The notes beneath the pieces are model-generated. The model searched no databases. It saw only the letters and a list, made by a program, of their open reading frames with translations, and had not been told where the DNA came from. A program made the position numbers and the translations under genes. From Saccopteryx bilineata (Eukaryota > Chordata > Mammalia > Chiroptera > Emballonuridae), in the NCBI RefSeq assembly GCF_036850765.1, contig NC_089498.1, forward strand, positions 76,796,305 through 76,860,304: 64,000 nt of DNA. The letters are read 5' to 3'. Below, piece after piece: positions 21,993 through 33,098 of this stretch (the stretch's first letter is position 1; each line of letters opens with the position of its first letter).

Positions 21993-23111
21993 AATAATTT
22001 CTGAGTCTCTTTCTATTTGTTCACTGATGTTGCTTTTTATATTTCACTTATAAGTGAAATTGTATGGTCAGTCATTTTTTTTTAACACTTAAGTTATCTC
22101 TTCATGAATGTAATTGAATTTCACAGAAGATTCCTTTAAGAAAATCAGCTAGAGTCCAGAGATATAATTTGATGCCTTTTTCACTATTCATTTAATATTA
22201 CCAACTCAAGTGTTCTTAGTAGAGAGCAACAAACTTTGTTTTTTTCTCCAATATTTGGGTTGACTGTTTATAAGTGCCTCTAATTTTAGTAGTTATCTAG
22301 TGTTGTTGATAAATTTGGAATAATGTCTGTGACTTCCTTCTTAGTTCTGATCTGGGAGAATTTTTTTATGCCAATTAGGTTTCTTTAATTACAATTTTTT
22401 TCTTTTAAAATATGTAATAGACGAGGGCATTAAACTTTTTCAGAACTAGTTCTTTCTAAAGTCAGGAGGTTTTATATAATACTAGTATTATGATGCCTTT
22501 GTTTGTAAGTAACAGACACTCAAAACAAAATGATGTAATCTGTAAATGGAACTTGTATTATTTAACACAATAAATACAAAGTTATAGGTAGTTTAATTCA
22601 GTGCTTCAGGAACATCATCAGGGAGCACTGAGTTTTTCTGTTTTTCTGTTTACTATTCCCAATGTCTTCTAGGCTGATGTTCCTTGTGGTTAAAGTGGCT
22701 GTTCTTAGATGTCTGATATAGTTGGTAATATCTAAAGAATAACAGGAAAATCTTGTGGTCTTCTTTAAGAGCAAGAAGAACTGTCCAAGAATTACCCCAG
22801 CAGATATTTCCTTGATTTATCATTGACTCCCATTGTATCATACTTCCATTCCTAAACCAGTGACTGGCAAAGAAAATAATAGGATTTTCATTATTTGGCT
22901 TATTCTAATCACGCATCATTCCATGGGCTAACGTACAAGGCCTTTTAATAAAGAAGAAAATTTGGAGTTCCAGTGGAAAAGGGAAATGGCTGTTGGTTTA
23001 AGTACTAAAGTGCAATACTTAACAATATTTAAAATAAATGGTCTGTTAGATTTCCCTGGGAACACAGCAACAAGGGCCATATCTACAAACTGCCTCAGTG
23101 AGAAATTTCCT
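21993..23111. other. No gene seen, probable old repeat traces
   Basis: The part at about 22500-22700 (AAGTAACAGACACTCAAAAC) looks like an old interspersed repeat I cannot name. Confidence 0.35.
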
Positions 23112-23127
23112 AAAACTATCTTCTGTT

Positions 23128-23346
23128 GCCTGACCTGTGGTGGCACAGTGGTTAAAGTGTCGACCTGGAAATGCTGAGGTCGCCAGTTCGAAACCCTGGG
23201 CTTGCCTGGTCAAGGCACATATGGGAGTTGATGCTTCCAGCTCCTCCCCCCTTCTCTCTCTGTCTCTCCTCTCTCTCTCTCTCTGTCTCTCCCTCTCCTC
23301 TCTAAAAAAATGAATAAATAAAAAAAATAAAATAAAATAATAAAAA
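23128..23346 (+). mobile_element. Short tRNA-derived bat SINE, CCTGACCTGTGG type
   Basis: GCCTGACCTGTGGTGGCAC start, GTCGCCAGTTCGAAACCC box B, AAATAAATAAA-like tail. Perfect 16-bp duplication AAAACTATCTTCTGTT at 23112-23127 and 23347-23362. Confidence 0.95.
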
Positions 23347-23416
23347 AAAACTATCTTCTGTTATAATCTTTATTTCTTGTTACTATGTTCACTGAAGAAA
23401 ATTTAAAAAAACCCCA

Positions 23417-23752
23417 AAACTTTTAACTTAGAGGAGGGAAGATAGTGAGATGGATTCCCACAAGAGCCTGACTGAGATCCATCTGGCAACCCCTTCTAGG
23501 GCTGATGCTCAAATCAACTGAGCTATTTTTAGTGCCTGATGGTGACGCTTGGACCAACTGAGCCATCCTTAGTGCTGGGGTCTGACTCTTGAACCAATTA
23601 AGCCACTGGCTGCAGGAGAGAAACAGGGAGAGAAGGGGGAGAGAGAGGGGAAGAGAAGCAGAAGGTAGCTTCTCTTGTGTACCCTCACTGGACATTGAAT
23701 CCGAGATGTCTATAGGCCAGGCTGATGATCTACACTGAGCCACTGGCCAGGG
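23417..23752 (-). mobile_element. Long tRNA-derived bat SINE, older variant
   Basis: GAGGAGGGAAGATAGTGAG tail side and GAGCCACTGGCCAGGG box A side. TGAAGAAAATTTAAAAAAA on the left recurs as TGAAGAAAATTAAAAAAA on the right. Confidence 0.86.
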
Positions 23753-24155
23753 TGAAGAAAATTAAAAAAATTTTAAATTAAAAATATAAACCAATTCACT
23801 GACAGTAGCTAAGATATAAAAATATGTGGACTTGAGTGAATATTTTTTAAAGCATGGGAGATTCTTCAGATTTGAAGTTTACCTCATGGGAAATACTGCT
23901 TTTTTTTGTCTTGATATAATTTTTAGCCTCTTCTTTGATTTTATCCTCAGCAACACAGTAGGGCACCTTTAAAAATTATTTACTGTCTGTAAACCAGGGA
24001 AGGTAGAAAAATACATTCAGAAAAGTAGTATGTAGTATAAACTGCTGCTTTGGATACTGCTTTATTATATGAGAAGAAATGCTGCATATTTTTAGGGAAT
24101 AACAATGAGGAAGCTGGCCATGTTTCTACTGCCTCTTGAAAGCATCATTATAGTA

Positions 24156-25350
24156 CAGTCACGCTCAGCATAACGACAATGAGGTTTCCATCAATGATGG
24201 ACTGCATATATGAAGACGGTCTGATAAGATTATAATGGAGCTGAAAATTTTCTATCACCTCGTAATTTCGTAACCATCTTAACATAGCACGGTGCATTAC
24301 TTGTGTGTTTGTGATGATGCTGGTGTGAAAAAACCCACTATCCTGTCAGTCATATAAAGGGATAGCATATACAATTATGCATAGTACATAATCCTTGCTA
24401 ATGATAGTAAACAACTATGTTACTGGTTTATAGTATAGTATTTACTATATTTTTTATCATGGTTTTAGAGTATATTCTTTCAACTTACAAAAAAGTTTGC
24501 TATAAAAGAGCACGGTGTATTTATGGCATCTCTTGATTGCATAATTTTTTGGGGTGCTTGATTTCATCTTCTGTTATTCTGTCATTATGGCCCCTAAGTG
24601 TACAGAATTCACTGCTAATGGCTATATTGAGTGATTGACCTGGAAATGGAATCAAAAGTGATTAAGGACGATGAAAGTGGAAAATTCACGATCATTTTTG
24701 CTTGCCAGTCAAGCATGTCCCATTCCACCATTACTATGATCTTCAAGAACAAAGTGATGGAAGCTGTTAAATATCTGCTTTATTGAATGCAATGAGACTA
24801 ACACAAAAGGCCTATATCAGACATGGAGAGACTTCTAATGATCTGAATTGAAGACCAGACACAGAAGCATATTCCTTTCAGCTCCAGGATGGTTACAGCC
24901 AAGGCAAAAGTTTGCCACATTGAAAGAAAAGGCTGGATGTGACTACAGTGTTGAATTTACCTTTAGCTTTGAGTAGTTTAAACAATTCAAGAGTTCCTGT
25001 TCATTACATAACATGATAGTCAGTGGTGTGTCTGTGAATATTGTGAAGGCAAATGAAAAATTTTTGGAAACTGTAGATAAGCTGATTGTGAAGGAAAATT
25101 ACTTGCCAGAGCAAATATTTAGTGTGGATGAAACCTCCATATTCTGGAAATAGATGCATGAAAATACTTTTATCCCTAAGAAAGCCAAGTCAATGCCAGG
25201 TTACAAGGCTTTTAAGGACAGGACAGCAGTCTTGCTTGAGGGCTGTGCTGCAGGCTACAAATGGGAACCCTCTGTGATCTGGCAGACTGAGAACCCCAGG
25301 GTCTTCAAGCACATCAGTAAGCACACACTTTGTAAAGCAGAGTAAATAAA
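24156..25350 (+). mobile_element. Tigger transposon, 5' and middle part
   Basis: Starts CAGTCACGCTCAGCATAACG after TA (24154-24155), the eutherian Tigger terminus. A leader follows, then transposase remnants up to about 25345. The 3' inverted repeat is not found. Confidence 0.8.
24592..25345 (+). pseudogene. Tigger transposase remnant
   Basis: The reading begins near MAPKCTEF (24588 region) and soon meets stops. It later shows FSVDETSIFWK (first catalytic Asp, about 25115-25150), a TAG, then MHENTFIPKKAKSMPGYKAF, KDRTAVLLEGCAAGYKWEPS and VFKHISKHTL to 25345. The LDNAPGH and MDQ catalytic parts are absent. Multiple in-frame stops make it inactive. Confidence 0.8.
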
Positions 25351-25487
25351 GCCATTATACATGTTTTATTTCAGGAATGACCTAATATACAGATTAATGT
25401 TAAACTGTAGGAATTTTATTTAAAACTTTTTTTCTGATTTGAAGATATGGGGTCAGTTATGGTTCTAAGGCCTTCTGCTTATGGACT

Positions 25488-25790
25488 TTTTTTTTTGTGA
25501 CAGAGACAGAGAGTCAAAGAGAGGGACAGATAGGGACAGACAGGAAGGGAGAGAGATGAGAAGCATCAACTCTTCGTTGCGGCATCCTAGTTGTTCATTG
25601 ATTGCTTTCTCATATGTGCCTTGATGGGGGGTGGGGAGGCCACAGCAGATCAAGTGACCCCTTGCTTGAGCCAGCGACTTTGGGCTCAGGCTGGTGAGCC
25701 TGCGCTCAAGCTGGCAACCTCAGGGTCTTGTACCTGGTTCCTCCGCGTCCCAGTCTGACTTTCTATCCACTGTGCCACTGCCTGGTCAGG
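25488..25790 (-). mobile_element. tRNA-derived bat SINE, CCTGACCAGG type
   Basis: Ends CACTGCCTGGTCAGGC. CTTATGGAC flanks both ends. Confidence 0.9.
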
Positions 25791-25839
25791 CTTATGGACA
25801 TTTTATGTGCAGAATTTTTGGTGATAAAAATTGTGTTTT

Positions 25840-26209
25840 GCCCTGGCCGGTTGGCTCAGTGGTCGAGTGTCGGCCTGGCGTGCAGGAGTCCCAGGTTTGA
25901 TTCCCGGCCAGGACACACAGGAGAAGCGCCCATCTGCTTCTCCATCCCTTCCCCTCTCCTTCCTCTCTGTCTCTCTCTTCCCCTCCCGTAGCCAAGGCTC
26001 CATTGGAGCAGGGTTGGCCCGGGCGCTGAGGATGGCTCCATGGCCTCTGCCTCAGGCGCTAGAATGGCCCTGGTTGCAACAGAGCAATGCCCCAGATGGG
26101 CAGAGAGTAACACCCCCTGATGGGCATGCTGGGTGGATCCCGGTCGGAGGCATGCAGGAGTCTGTCTGACTGCTTCCCCATTTCCAACTTCAGAAAAATA
26201 CAGAAAAAA
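25840..26209 (+). mobile_element. Long tRNA-derived bat SINE, young
   Basis: GCCCTGGCCGGTTGGCTCAG start, complete body, tail of As. The target duplication AAAATTGTGTTTT lies at about 25827-25839 and 26210-26222. Confidence 0.93.
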
Positions 26210-26689
26210 AAAATTGTGTTTTATCAGCTTCAAATGAATGATTATATTTCCTATCTAAAAGGTTATATATAAGGTATTATTTAATGCTTAATTTATGCCT
26301 TTCTTTTCTCATAGCACTAATGAAAATATCCCTCAGGTTTCTGAATATTTTCAGCTCTAGAAAACATTTAGTAGCGTTCTTTTAACTTTACTAATGAATA
26401 AGTTGAAGCATAGAAATCATAATTGGCAAGGAAAAGACCTTTACTCAGATCTTTTTATAATCCATTGTTCTTTCTGTTTTACTAAATTGTGTTCATTTTT
26501 TCAGTATATGCATTATGGAGCCATTTTGAATTTTGAATTGCTATGCTTCTTTTTAAAGAAGTAGATTTGTTCTTTATTTTTTGACCATGGCTTTTGTTTT
26601 GAACACTAGTCAAGAAAGCACATATGAAATAGAATTACCTAGTGTTTAAGTATTCTATCCTTTATTGTTATGACCTACTTGAAGTAGTA

Positions 26690-26800
26690 GTAATTTTTCC
26701 TCCTATGAAGAATAGGGGAATAGAAACTTAACATATTTGTTCAAGGTCACAATGTATGATTGAATTAAGAGTACTCTTAAATCAGTTGTAGCTTTTTGGC
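26690..26800. repeat. Possible MIR fragment
   Basis: GAATAGGGGAATAGAAACTTAAC and TTCAAGGTCACAATG are MIR-like. Confidence 0.35.
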
Positions 26801-27042
26801 TCTTGTCACTATTAGCTTTTGTATTGTTAATGTAAAGTAATTCATGTGAATTATCTAACTAGTTTCCATGTATGTAGACACTCAAATATGCACATTATTT
26901 ACATTTGTCCTATTAGAATTTTTCTAAACTGAAAACCTGATTCCATTTCTGCTAGGTTTAAAATGTTTTAATGCCTCTCTTTGTTTGCAGAATGAAGCCC
27001 AAAGAAATTATTTTGATTTTTACTTTCTAGTTTTGGCATCTA

Positions 27043-27255
27043 CCATATTTTTCATTCCATAAGACCCCCCCCCCCAAAAAAAAAAAAAAAGTGGAGGGGA
27101 AATGCCCGTGTGTCTTATGGAGTGAAAAATATGGTATTTTTTACTAAATATTTTAACACATCATTTGGTTCAGAATATTTTTTTTTCTTATTTTCCTCCT
27201 TAAAACCCTAGGTGTGTCTTATGGTCAGGTGTGTCATATGGAGCAAAAAATATGG
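27043..27255. mobile_element. Foldback MITE, TA-flanked, copy 1
   Basis: Ends CCATATTTTTCATTCCATAAG and CATATGGAGCAAAAAATATGG are inverted repeats with TA before (27041-27042) and TG after. A second inverted pair lies inside (GTGTCTTATGGAGTGAAAAA near 27110-27129). It contains C10 and A-runs. Structure and termini match the copy at 37844, in the opposite order. Confidence 0.75.
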
Positions 27256-27404
27256 TGTTTGCAGTTCATTGATCATATCCGCTTGTCCTTGTATCTGTAC
27301 ACACTGTTCCTTCTAAAGCTCCCCTCCTTGTTGGTCACCTCTTACCTTCCAAATCCTTTTCAAGATTTGAATCTTTATTTATCTGGAAAACTTTGACCTC
27401 TTAA

Positions 27405-28165
27405 AAAACAAAATTCAACTGCGTACATTTTAAAGGTCATATTGGTTTTATTCAACAATTTATGAATTAGGCAGCGTCTAATCCAACAGATAGAAAGGAC
27501 CTCTGAGACCTGTACAGAGTGAAAGGCTGTTACAGGCAGAAGGGATAGAAGAAACAAGGAAGCTGTACTAGACAGAAAGTTATGTTGGTTGTTGCAAAGT
27601 TACTTTATTTAGGTGAAGGCAGGGGCCTGTTAGGCAGGTTAACTGACTAGTGCTGAATAGGTGGTTGCTGATTTACTGTTGGAGATTCCATTTCTTTCTT
27701 TTAAAAAAAATTTTTTTAGACAGGGACAGACAGGAAGAGAGGGAGATGAGAAGAATCAACTTGAAGTTGAGGCACTTTTTAGTTGTTCATTTATTGCTTT
27801 CTCATATGTGCTCTAACAGGAGGACTCCAGCCAAGCCAGTGACCCCTTGCGCAAGCCAGCAAACTTGGGCTTCAAGCCAGTGTCCTCTGGGCTCACGCCA
27901 GCAACCCTGGGGTCATGTCTATGATCCCACGCTGAAGCTGGTGACCCCACACTCAAGCTGGTGAGCCCGCACTGAAGCCGGAGACATTGAGGTTTCAAAC
28001 CTGGGTCCTCAGCATTCCAGGCACACATTTTATCCACTGTGCCACTACCTGGTCAGGCGAGATTCTGTTTCTGAGAGCTGAAACTGTCAGTAAGTCTTGG
28101 TTTGGTACATAGAACTTGGTATAAGAGACTCCATTTTGAGCCTTTTGTCTTATTAGCACCTTCTA
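27405..28165 (-). mobile_element. LTR-like old repeat, split by a SINE
   Basis: On the minus strand an AATAAA signal lies within TTGAATAAAACCAATATG (about 27440-27457). The surrounding sequence has LTR-like composition. The piece is interrupted at 27697-28058 by a SINE and resumes as GAGATTCTGTTTCTGAGAGC. The ends are not defined and no internal retroviral sequence is seen. Confidence 0.35.
27697..28058 (-). mobile_element. tRNA-derived bat SINE, CCTGACCAGG type
   Basis: Ends CACTACCTGGTCAGGC. GAGATTCCATTTCT before and GAGATTCTGTTTCT after are the target duplication, inside the LTR-like repeat. Confidence 0.9.
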
Positions 28166-28224
28166 AATCTGGTTTATGCCTAGATTTTATGTTAGAGAAG
28201 TCAATAGATTGTGTTTGGTAACTC

Positions 28225-28345
28225 TTCGTTTACATTTCTTTTGTCTGCTTTAGATTGTGAGTAACCCCAAAGCGAGGCTACTTTTATCTTTGTATCATCA
28301 GGGCTTGGCATTATGCCAAACATATTCTAGCTGCTCAATACATTT
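28225..28345. repeat. Probable L2 3' end
   Basis: GATTGTGAGTAACCCC, ATCAGGGCTTGGCATTATGCC and GCTGCTCAATACATTT follow the L2 end. Confidence 0.5.
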
Positions 28346-28611
28346 TAAATTAATATATTTTTTATAAATGTCTCTATTCACTATGCTTAAACTCTATTCA
28401 TTCTTCTTTTTATAGTTCTTGTTCAGAATGTTATAGTAGCACCTCCTTTGATTACTCCCATCTCACCCCTTCTCTTATTCATACTTCATATTCTTCTTTT
28501 AAGGTATGTTGTACTTTTGTTTTGTCCTACTGATTGTCTACCTTTCTAAAATACCGATTTGTCCCATCACTTGACTATGTTATTAAAACACTTTGATAGT
28601 TTTCTATAGCC

Positions 28612-29065
28612 TGTCAAATTGAAGAGGTTCAGAGCAGACCTCACCAAGATGTGCTCCTTTTGGCATGTGATTCTTTTGAGCTGAAGGCAATCAGGACCTT
28701 GTGGGCTCAAGAGAAACTTTTACCCTTCCCCCTTAAAGAATTTAAATTGAGGGCTTTGCTCATAGTTAAGACTTATTACCAGAAATAACTTCATATGACC
28801 TATCTAAATGGCACAACAAACATCTAATTTCTGAACGTCTGCCCTTACCATCTAGTGAGTTGTCCACTTTCAGGTGCCTTTTATTTTATCCTTATGCCAT
28901 GTGTACCTCATTTTACCTTTCTGTCTTTGAATCTTCTTATGTATGTGGGGTTCTCATACATAAAAGTACAGAAATGAAATTGGTTATTTTCTCTTGTAAA
29001 TTTAATTATTAGACCAGCCAAAAGAACCTAGAGGGGTAGAGGAAAATGACTTTCTCCCCCAGAAG
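28612..29065 (+). mobile_element. Probable ancient ERVL-type LTR
   Basis: The sequence starts near TGTCAAATTGAAGAGG and ends near GAACCTAGAGGGGTAGAGGAAAA, which resemble the start and end of an old ERVL LTR class as I remember it. Between these lies an unremarkable AT-rich body with TATA-like and T-rich parts. No target duplication is evident, as expected for its age. Assignment is from memory only. Confidence 0.45.
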
Positions 29066-29552
29066 ATGAATTTCAAGTTGTTTAGCTTGACTTGGAAGCA
29101 GTTGATGGTCTGAATCTGGCATTACCCTTAGTGCTATCTATCCCCTGCCAATAGCCTTCTATCTTAAGCCACAGTAGATCTAATTTTTGTTTGTATCTGT
29201 ATCTTTGTACATGCTGTTCTACCTTTCTCCAATTTTATCTGCCTGATAACTTCAACATAGCTGCTTCTTCCAGGAAGTTCCCCTTTACCTCTAATAAATT
29301 CGCTTCTGTTATTATAGCATAATTTGTTTGTTGTCTTCCATATCAGAGTGATCTTCTTGAGGCCTGTGACTATTTCATGCAGTTCTGCTTCTGTATATTT
29401 AATGTCTGCTTATTCAATGCTGTTGAGTCAAATGAAATGCCTATGGGTTATTGAGTAAATATTACTTACACTGGAAGTTAAAAATAAAAAGTGATGTTTT
29501 AGGAATTTTAGGAAAGCCATGTTGGCTTTTTAAGCATAATATCAAATTTTAG

Positions 29553-29680
29553 GCTCTGGCTGGGTATCTCGGTTGGAGCATTGTCCTGATATGCCAAGGT
29601 TGTGGATTCAATCCCAGGCAGGGCATATACAAAAGCAACAAAGAAATGCATGAATGAGTGGAACAACAAATCAATGTCTG

Positions 29681-29739
<59 letters not shown>

Positions 29740-29828
29740 CTTTCTTTCTTTCTTTTTCTTTCTTTCTTTCTTTCTTTCTTTCTCTTTCTCTTTTTCTTTC
29801 TTTCTCTCTCTCTGTCTCTCCATCAATC
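29553..29828 (+). mobile_element. VES-like SINE with an expanded (TTTC)n tail
   Basis: GGCTCTGGCTGGGTATCTC start, CAATCCCAGGCAGGGCA box B and GAGTGGAACAACAAATCAATG, followed by about 130 bp of TTTC repeats in place of the usual CT-rich tail. Confidence 0.85.
29680..29812 (+). repeat. (TTTC)n tetranucleotide microsatellite
   Basis: Long run of TTTC units with a few interruptions. It grew from a SINE tail. All frames are open here, creating false ORFs. Confidence 0.97.
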
Positions 29829-30495
29829 AACAAAAATATTCAAAATGATAGTATTTTAATTTTTATATATGGAATGGTTTTTTGACAGTTTTTTTGTATT
29901 GAAAATATAAAATATGAAAAAAGATTTTGATCCATAATTTAATTCTCTTAAAAACAGAGTTAATTACCAGAACATTTCTAGAGCATGATAACTTCATCCT
30001 TCTGTATTATTATACTAAAATAAAGGGGGCATAGGTATGAAAAGGTGAGGTGTGGAGGAAGAATTAGAGACGGGAAAGGGAAGGGAGGAGTGCATGTATG
30101 TGAGATGTGGTTTATTTTTACCATTCATTGTGCAGACTTATCTAAATCTTTCTGCTTTTTAACATGAATGTATAGCTCAAGTCTCCAGAAATTTGAGTCT
30201 TTTGGCTATTCTGCAAAATACACTGATTTGCTTCTTATTTCTTCTTTCCCTTTTCCTTATGCTTTGGTTTTAGATTTTCTCTGATGTTTTGGTTCAGCCT
30301 TCAGTATTTCTATTACTTTAAAGACTTCAACATAATATGGATATTTTCCACTAAAAGTACTTTTCTTGTGAATTTATTGTCAAGTGCAAGAGCAGAGATG
30401 AGCTCTGCTTTAAATCTTTTGTGTTAAAACAGAACTTAATAATGGTCAGCATATTTTGCAAATAAAAATTGTATCAGTTGAGATGTTCACTTTTA
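29829..30495. other. No gene seen
   Basis: AT-rich with a short purine-rich patch near 30040-30090. Confidence 0.5.
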
Positions 30496-30503
30496 CATTA
30501 CAA

Positions 30504-30796
30504 CAGTGGTCCCCAACCTTTTTTGGGCCACGGACCGGTTTAATGTCAGAAAATACTTTCACGGACCTGCCTTTAGGATGGGACGGATAAATGTATCATG
30601 TGACCGAGACAAGTGTCAAGAGTGAGTCTTGGATGTAACAGAGGGAATCTGGTCATTTAAAAAAAATAAAACATCGTTCAGACTTAAATATAAATAAAAC
30701 GGAAATGATGTAAGTTATTTATTCTTTATCTGCGGACTGGTACCAAATGGTCCACGGACTGGTACCTGTCCGCGGCCTGGGGGTTGGGGACCACTG
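30504..30796 (+). mobile_element. hAT non-autonomous transposon, family 2
   Basis: 293 bp bounded by CAGTGGTCCCCAACC and GGTTGGGGACCACTG. A perfect 8-bp duplication CATTACAA lies at 30496-30503 and 30797-30804. The subterminal sequence is rich in GGACCGGT and CCACGGACTGG repeats, typical of hAT transposase binding regions. No ORF is present. Confidence 0.92.
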
Positions 30797-30804
30797 CATT
30801 ACAA

Positions 30805-31440
30805 GGCGAAATGCCGCATCTGGGAGGTGCTGAGACAGTGGGGAAATATGGTAACTATATTGTAAACTACAGAGAAAATGGGTTTACATGTTTGTATATT
30901 TGTGCTTGCTTTCCATTGTATATATAGTGTAACATAGTGTGTGTTTAACCAATAGCTACTGGAAAAAGTAATATTTAATTACTTATAATTTTAGATAAAA
31001 GAGCATCTAAGAAATATGTTATCTTTTTGTTCGGATTTAGTATTTTGATCCTGCTCTTATTTAATTCTTAAGAGCTTGTTATGAAATTTGGCAAAGTAAA
31101 TAACCTCACTGTAAATCTGATTTTATCTTCAGTTTATTTATGTTCCTTTTCATTTGTTACATGTCTGTTTAGCTCATAAAATTATGGCCTGTTATGTTTT
31201 GATCATCATCTAGCATACTGTTAGGACTCAGAAAGATTTTGTTGTTAATAAACCTTGAGATCAGTCTGCTAATCCTAGTTGATTATTTAGACATACCTAT
31301 TTAAAACAAAATCAGCCCTAAAATAAACACAAAAAACAGAACAAAGTATTCTGTGAAGATTATGTCCACATCTTAGCCTCTTCATTGAATAGTATAGATG
31401 GATTATATAAAAAATACATTATTTTTTTATTAAAAATTGA
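30805..31440. other. No gene seen
   Basis: AT-rich unique-looking sequence between a hAT and the tandem SINEs. Confidence 0.5.
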
Positions 31441-31443
31441 CAC

Positions 31444-31853
31444 TTTTTTTTTATTTTGTATTTTTCTGAAGCTGGAAACGGGGAGAGACAGTCAGACAGA
31501 CTCCCGCATGCGCCCGACCGGGATCCACCCGGCATCCACTTGGCATGCCCACCAGGGGCAGACGCTCTGCCCACCAGGGGGCGATGCTCTGCCCCTCCGG
31601 GGTGTCGCTCTGTTGCCACCAGAGCCACTCCAGCGCCTGGGGCAGAGGCCAAGGAGCCATCCCCAGCTCCCGGGTCATCTTCGCTCCAATGGAACCTTGG
31701 CTGCGGGAGGGGAAGAGAGAGACAGAGAGGAAGAAGAGGGGGAGGGGTGGAGAAGCAGATGGGCGCTTCTCCCGTGTGCCCTGACCGGGAATCGAACCCA
31801 GGACTTCTGCACGCCAGGCCGACACTCTACCACTGGGCCAACTGGCCAGGGCC
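31444..31853 (-). mobile_element. Long tRNA-derived bat SINE, first of a tandem pair
   Basis: Complete minus-strand copy ending in CCAACTGGCCAGGGCC (box A side). It is CpG-rich and little diverged. It directly abuts the duplication that brackets the second copy. Confidence 0.92.
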
Positions 31854-31868
31854 AACACTTCTTTTTTT

Positions 31869-32226
31869 TTTTTTTTTTTTTCTTTTCTGAAGCTGGAAAT
31901 GGGGAGAGACAGTCAGACAGACTCCCGCATGCGCCCAACTGGGATCCATGCGGCACTCCCACCAGGGGCAACGCTCTGCCCACCAGGGGGCGATGCTCTG
32001 CCCCTCCGGGGCGTCGTTCTGCCGCGACCAGAGCCACACTAGCGCCTGGGGCAGAGGCCAAGGAGCCATCCCCAGCACCCAGGCCATCTTTGCTCCAATG
32101 GAGCCTTGGCTGCGGGAGGGGAAGAGAGAGACAGAGAGGAGGGGGGGGGGTGGAGAAGCAAATGGGCGCTTCTCCTATGTGCCCTGGCCGGGAATCGAAC
32201 CCGGGTCCCCCGCACGCCAGGCCGAC
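31869..32226 (-). mobile_element. Long tRNA-derived bat SINE, second of a tandem pair, 5'-truncated
   Basis: Same orientation and variant as the neighbour. It stops at CGCACGCCAGGCCGAC, lacking box A. CAACACTTCTTTTTT at about 31853-31867 and again from 32227 is its target duplication. Confidence 0.92.
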
Positions 32227-32570
32227 CAACACTTCTTTTTTAAGTTAAGACCACAAGGTTAAGTTCTGAGATTTTATCCTTAATGACATTACAAAAATAA
32301 TGTCTCAGTAATTAAAAAACAAAACAATACTACAGCTTTGGTTTAATTTTCAAGTATACATTTGCTTGCTAATCAAGCTAGTTTTCATTATTCATTCATG
32401 ATACTTTATAATAATTCTCTATTGTTATGCAGTTTTTCAATGAAGTAATTAGGTAGATGTAGACTATTATTTTAAACTAAGGTGATGTCCACCAGATGGT
32501 GCTATTTCACCTATTTTTATCAGTGAAAATAAGGAGGATAAGGGAATATAGAATTAAAAAAATTTTTAAC

Positions 32571-32770
32571 ATCTTTATGATACCTTTAATATTATGAACC
32601 ACCATACTGCTTTATTTTAACTTGTTTCATAGCATTTATCTTTTTATTTAAACTTTATATTACAGTTTTGGAGTATACATCAAGTCTCTCCTATGAGAAT
32701 ACAAAGTTCTTTCCACTTTTCTTCATTGTACATAACCCAGAACTTTACGTATAGTAGATGGTCTGTACAT
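32571..32770 (+). repeat. Direct duplication, left copy
   Basis: Shares most of its length with 34024-34228, e.g. ATCTTTATGATACC at the start and TTTTGGAGTATACATCA in the middle. Not a repeat family I can name. An MITE abuts its right end. Confidence 0.7.
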
Positions 32771-32771
32771 A

Positions 32772-33098
32772 CCATATTTTCCCATGTATAAGACACACCC
32801 TTTTTCGAAAAATTTGGGGTCATAAAACTGCGTCTTATACAGTGGCTGTGGCATTTCAAATGCCATAGATGGAACGGAAGACGAAGCAATATATGAAGAC
32901 AATGATTCGTCGTCAGACACAGATGAGGACAAGCTAATGGATGGGAGTTTTGACAGTGATGAGGAGTTGTATGAATTTTATGATGAATAAAACTTGAGTT
33001 CCATAACTTTATGTAATCTATTTTAATTTTCAAATTTTGGGCCCCAAAATTAAGGTGCGTTTTATACATGGGAGTGTCTTATACATGGAGAAATACAG
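32772..33098 (+). mobile_element. pogo-like MITE with a coding remnant
   Basis: Ends read CCATATTTTCCCATGTATAAG and TCTTATACATGGAGAAATACAG, inverted repeats next to TA on the left (32770-32771) and a mutated CA on the right. An internal GGTGCGTTTTATACATGGGAG repeats the terminus. The interior carries the C-terminal end of a transposase, so it is an internal deletion of an autonomous pogo-type element. Confidence 0.72.
32862..32990 (+). pseudogene. Acidic C-terminal tail of a pogo-type transposase
   Basis: An open + strand frame reads SNAIDGTEDEAIYEDNDSSS, DTDEDKLMDGSFDSDEEL, then YEFYDE and TAA (32988-32990). A C-ISNA-DG-ED phrase followed by an Asp/Glu-rich tail is characteristic of the C-terminus of pogo-family transposases. 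The DNA-binding and catalytic domains are absent. No frame break occurs in the surviving 43 codons. Confidence 0.7.

Noticed and set aside
25842..25913. tRNA-like box A and box B sequence (also at every SINE head)
   Set aside because: They are SINE heads followed by SINE bodies and A-tails. No isolated cloverleaf tRNA gene was found.
29549..29885. Several overlapping open frames rich in Phe/Leu/Ser or Lys/Glu
   Set aside because: They are translations of the (TTTC)n microsatellite.
31490..32220. CpG-rich stretch resembling a CpG island
   Set aside because: The CpGs belong to two young SINEs.
31385..32248. 287-codon + strand open frame
   Set aside because: It runs antisense through two young GC-rich SINEs and a T-run. 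The proline/arginine-rich product is a by-product of SINE sequence, repeated in other copies.
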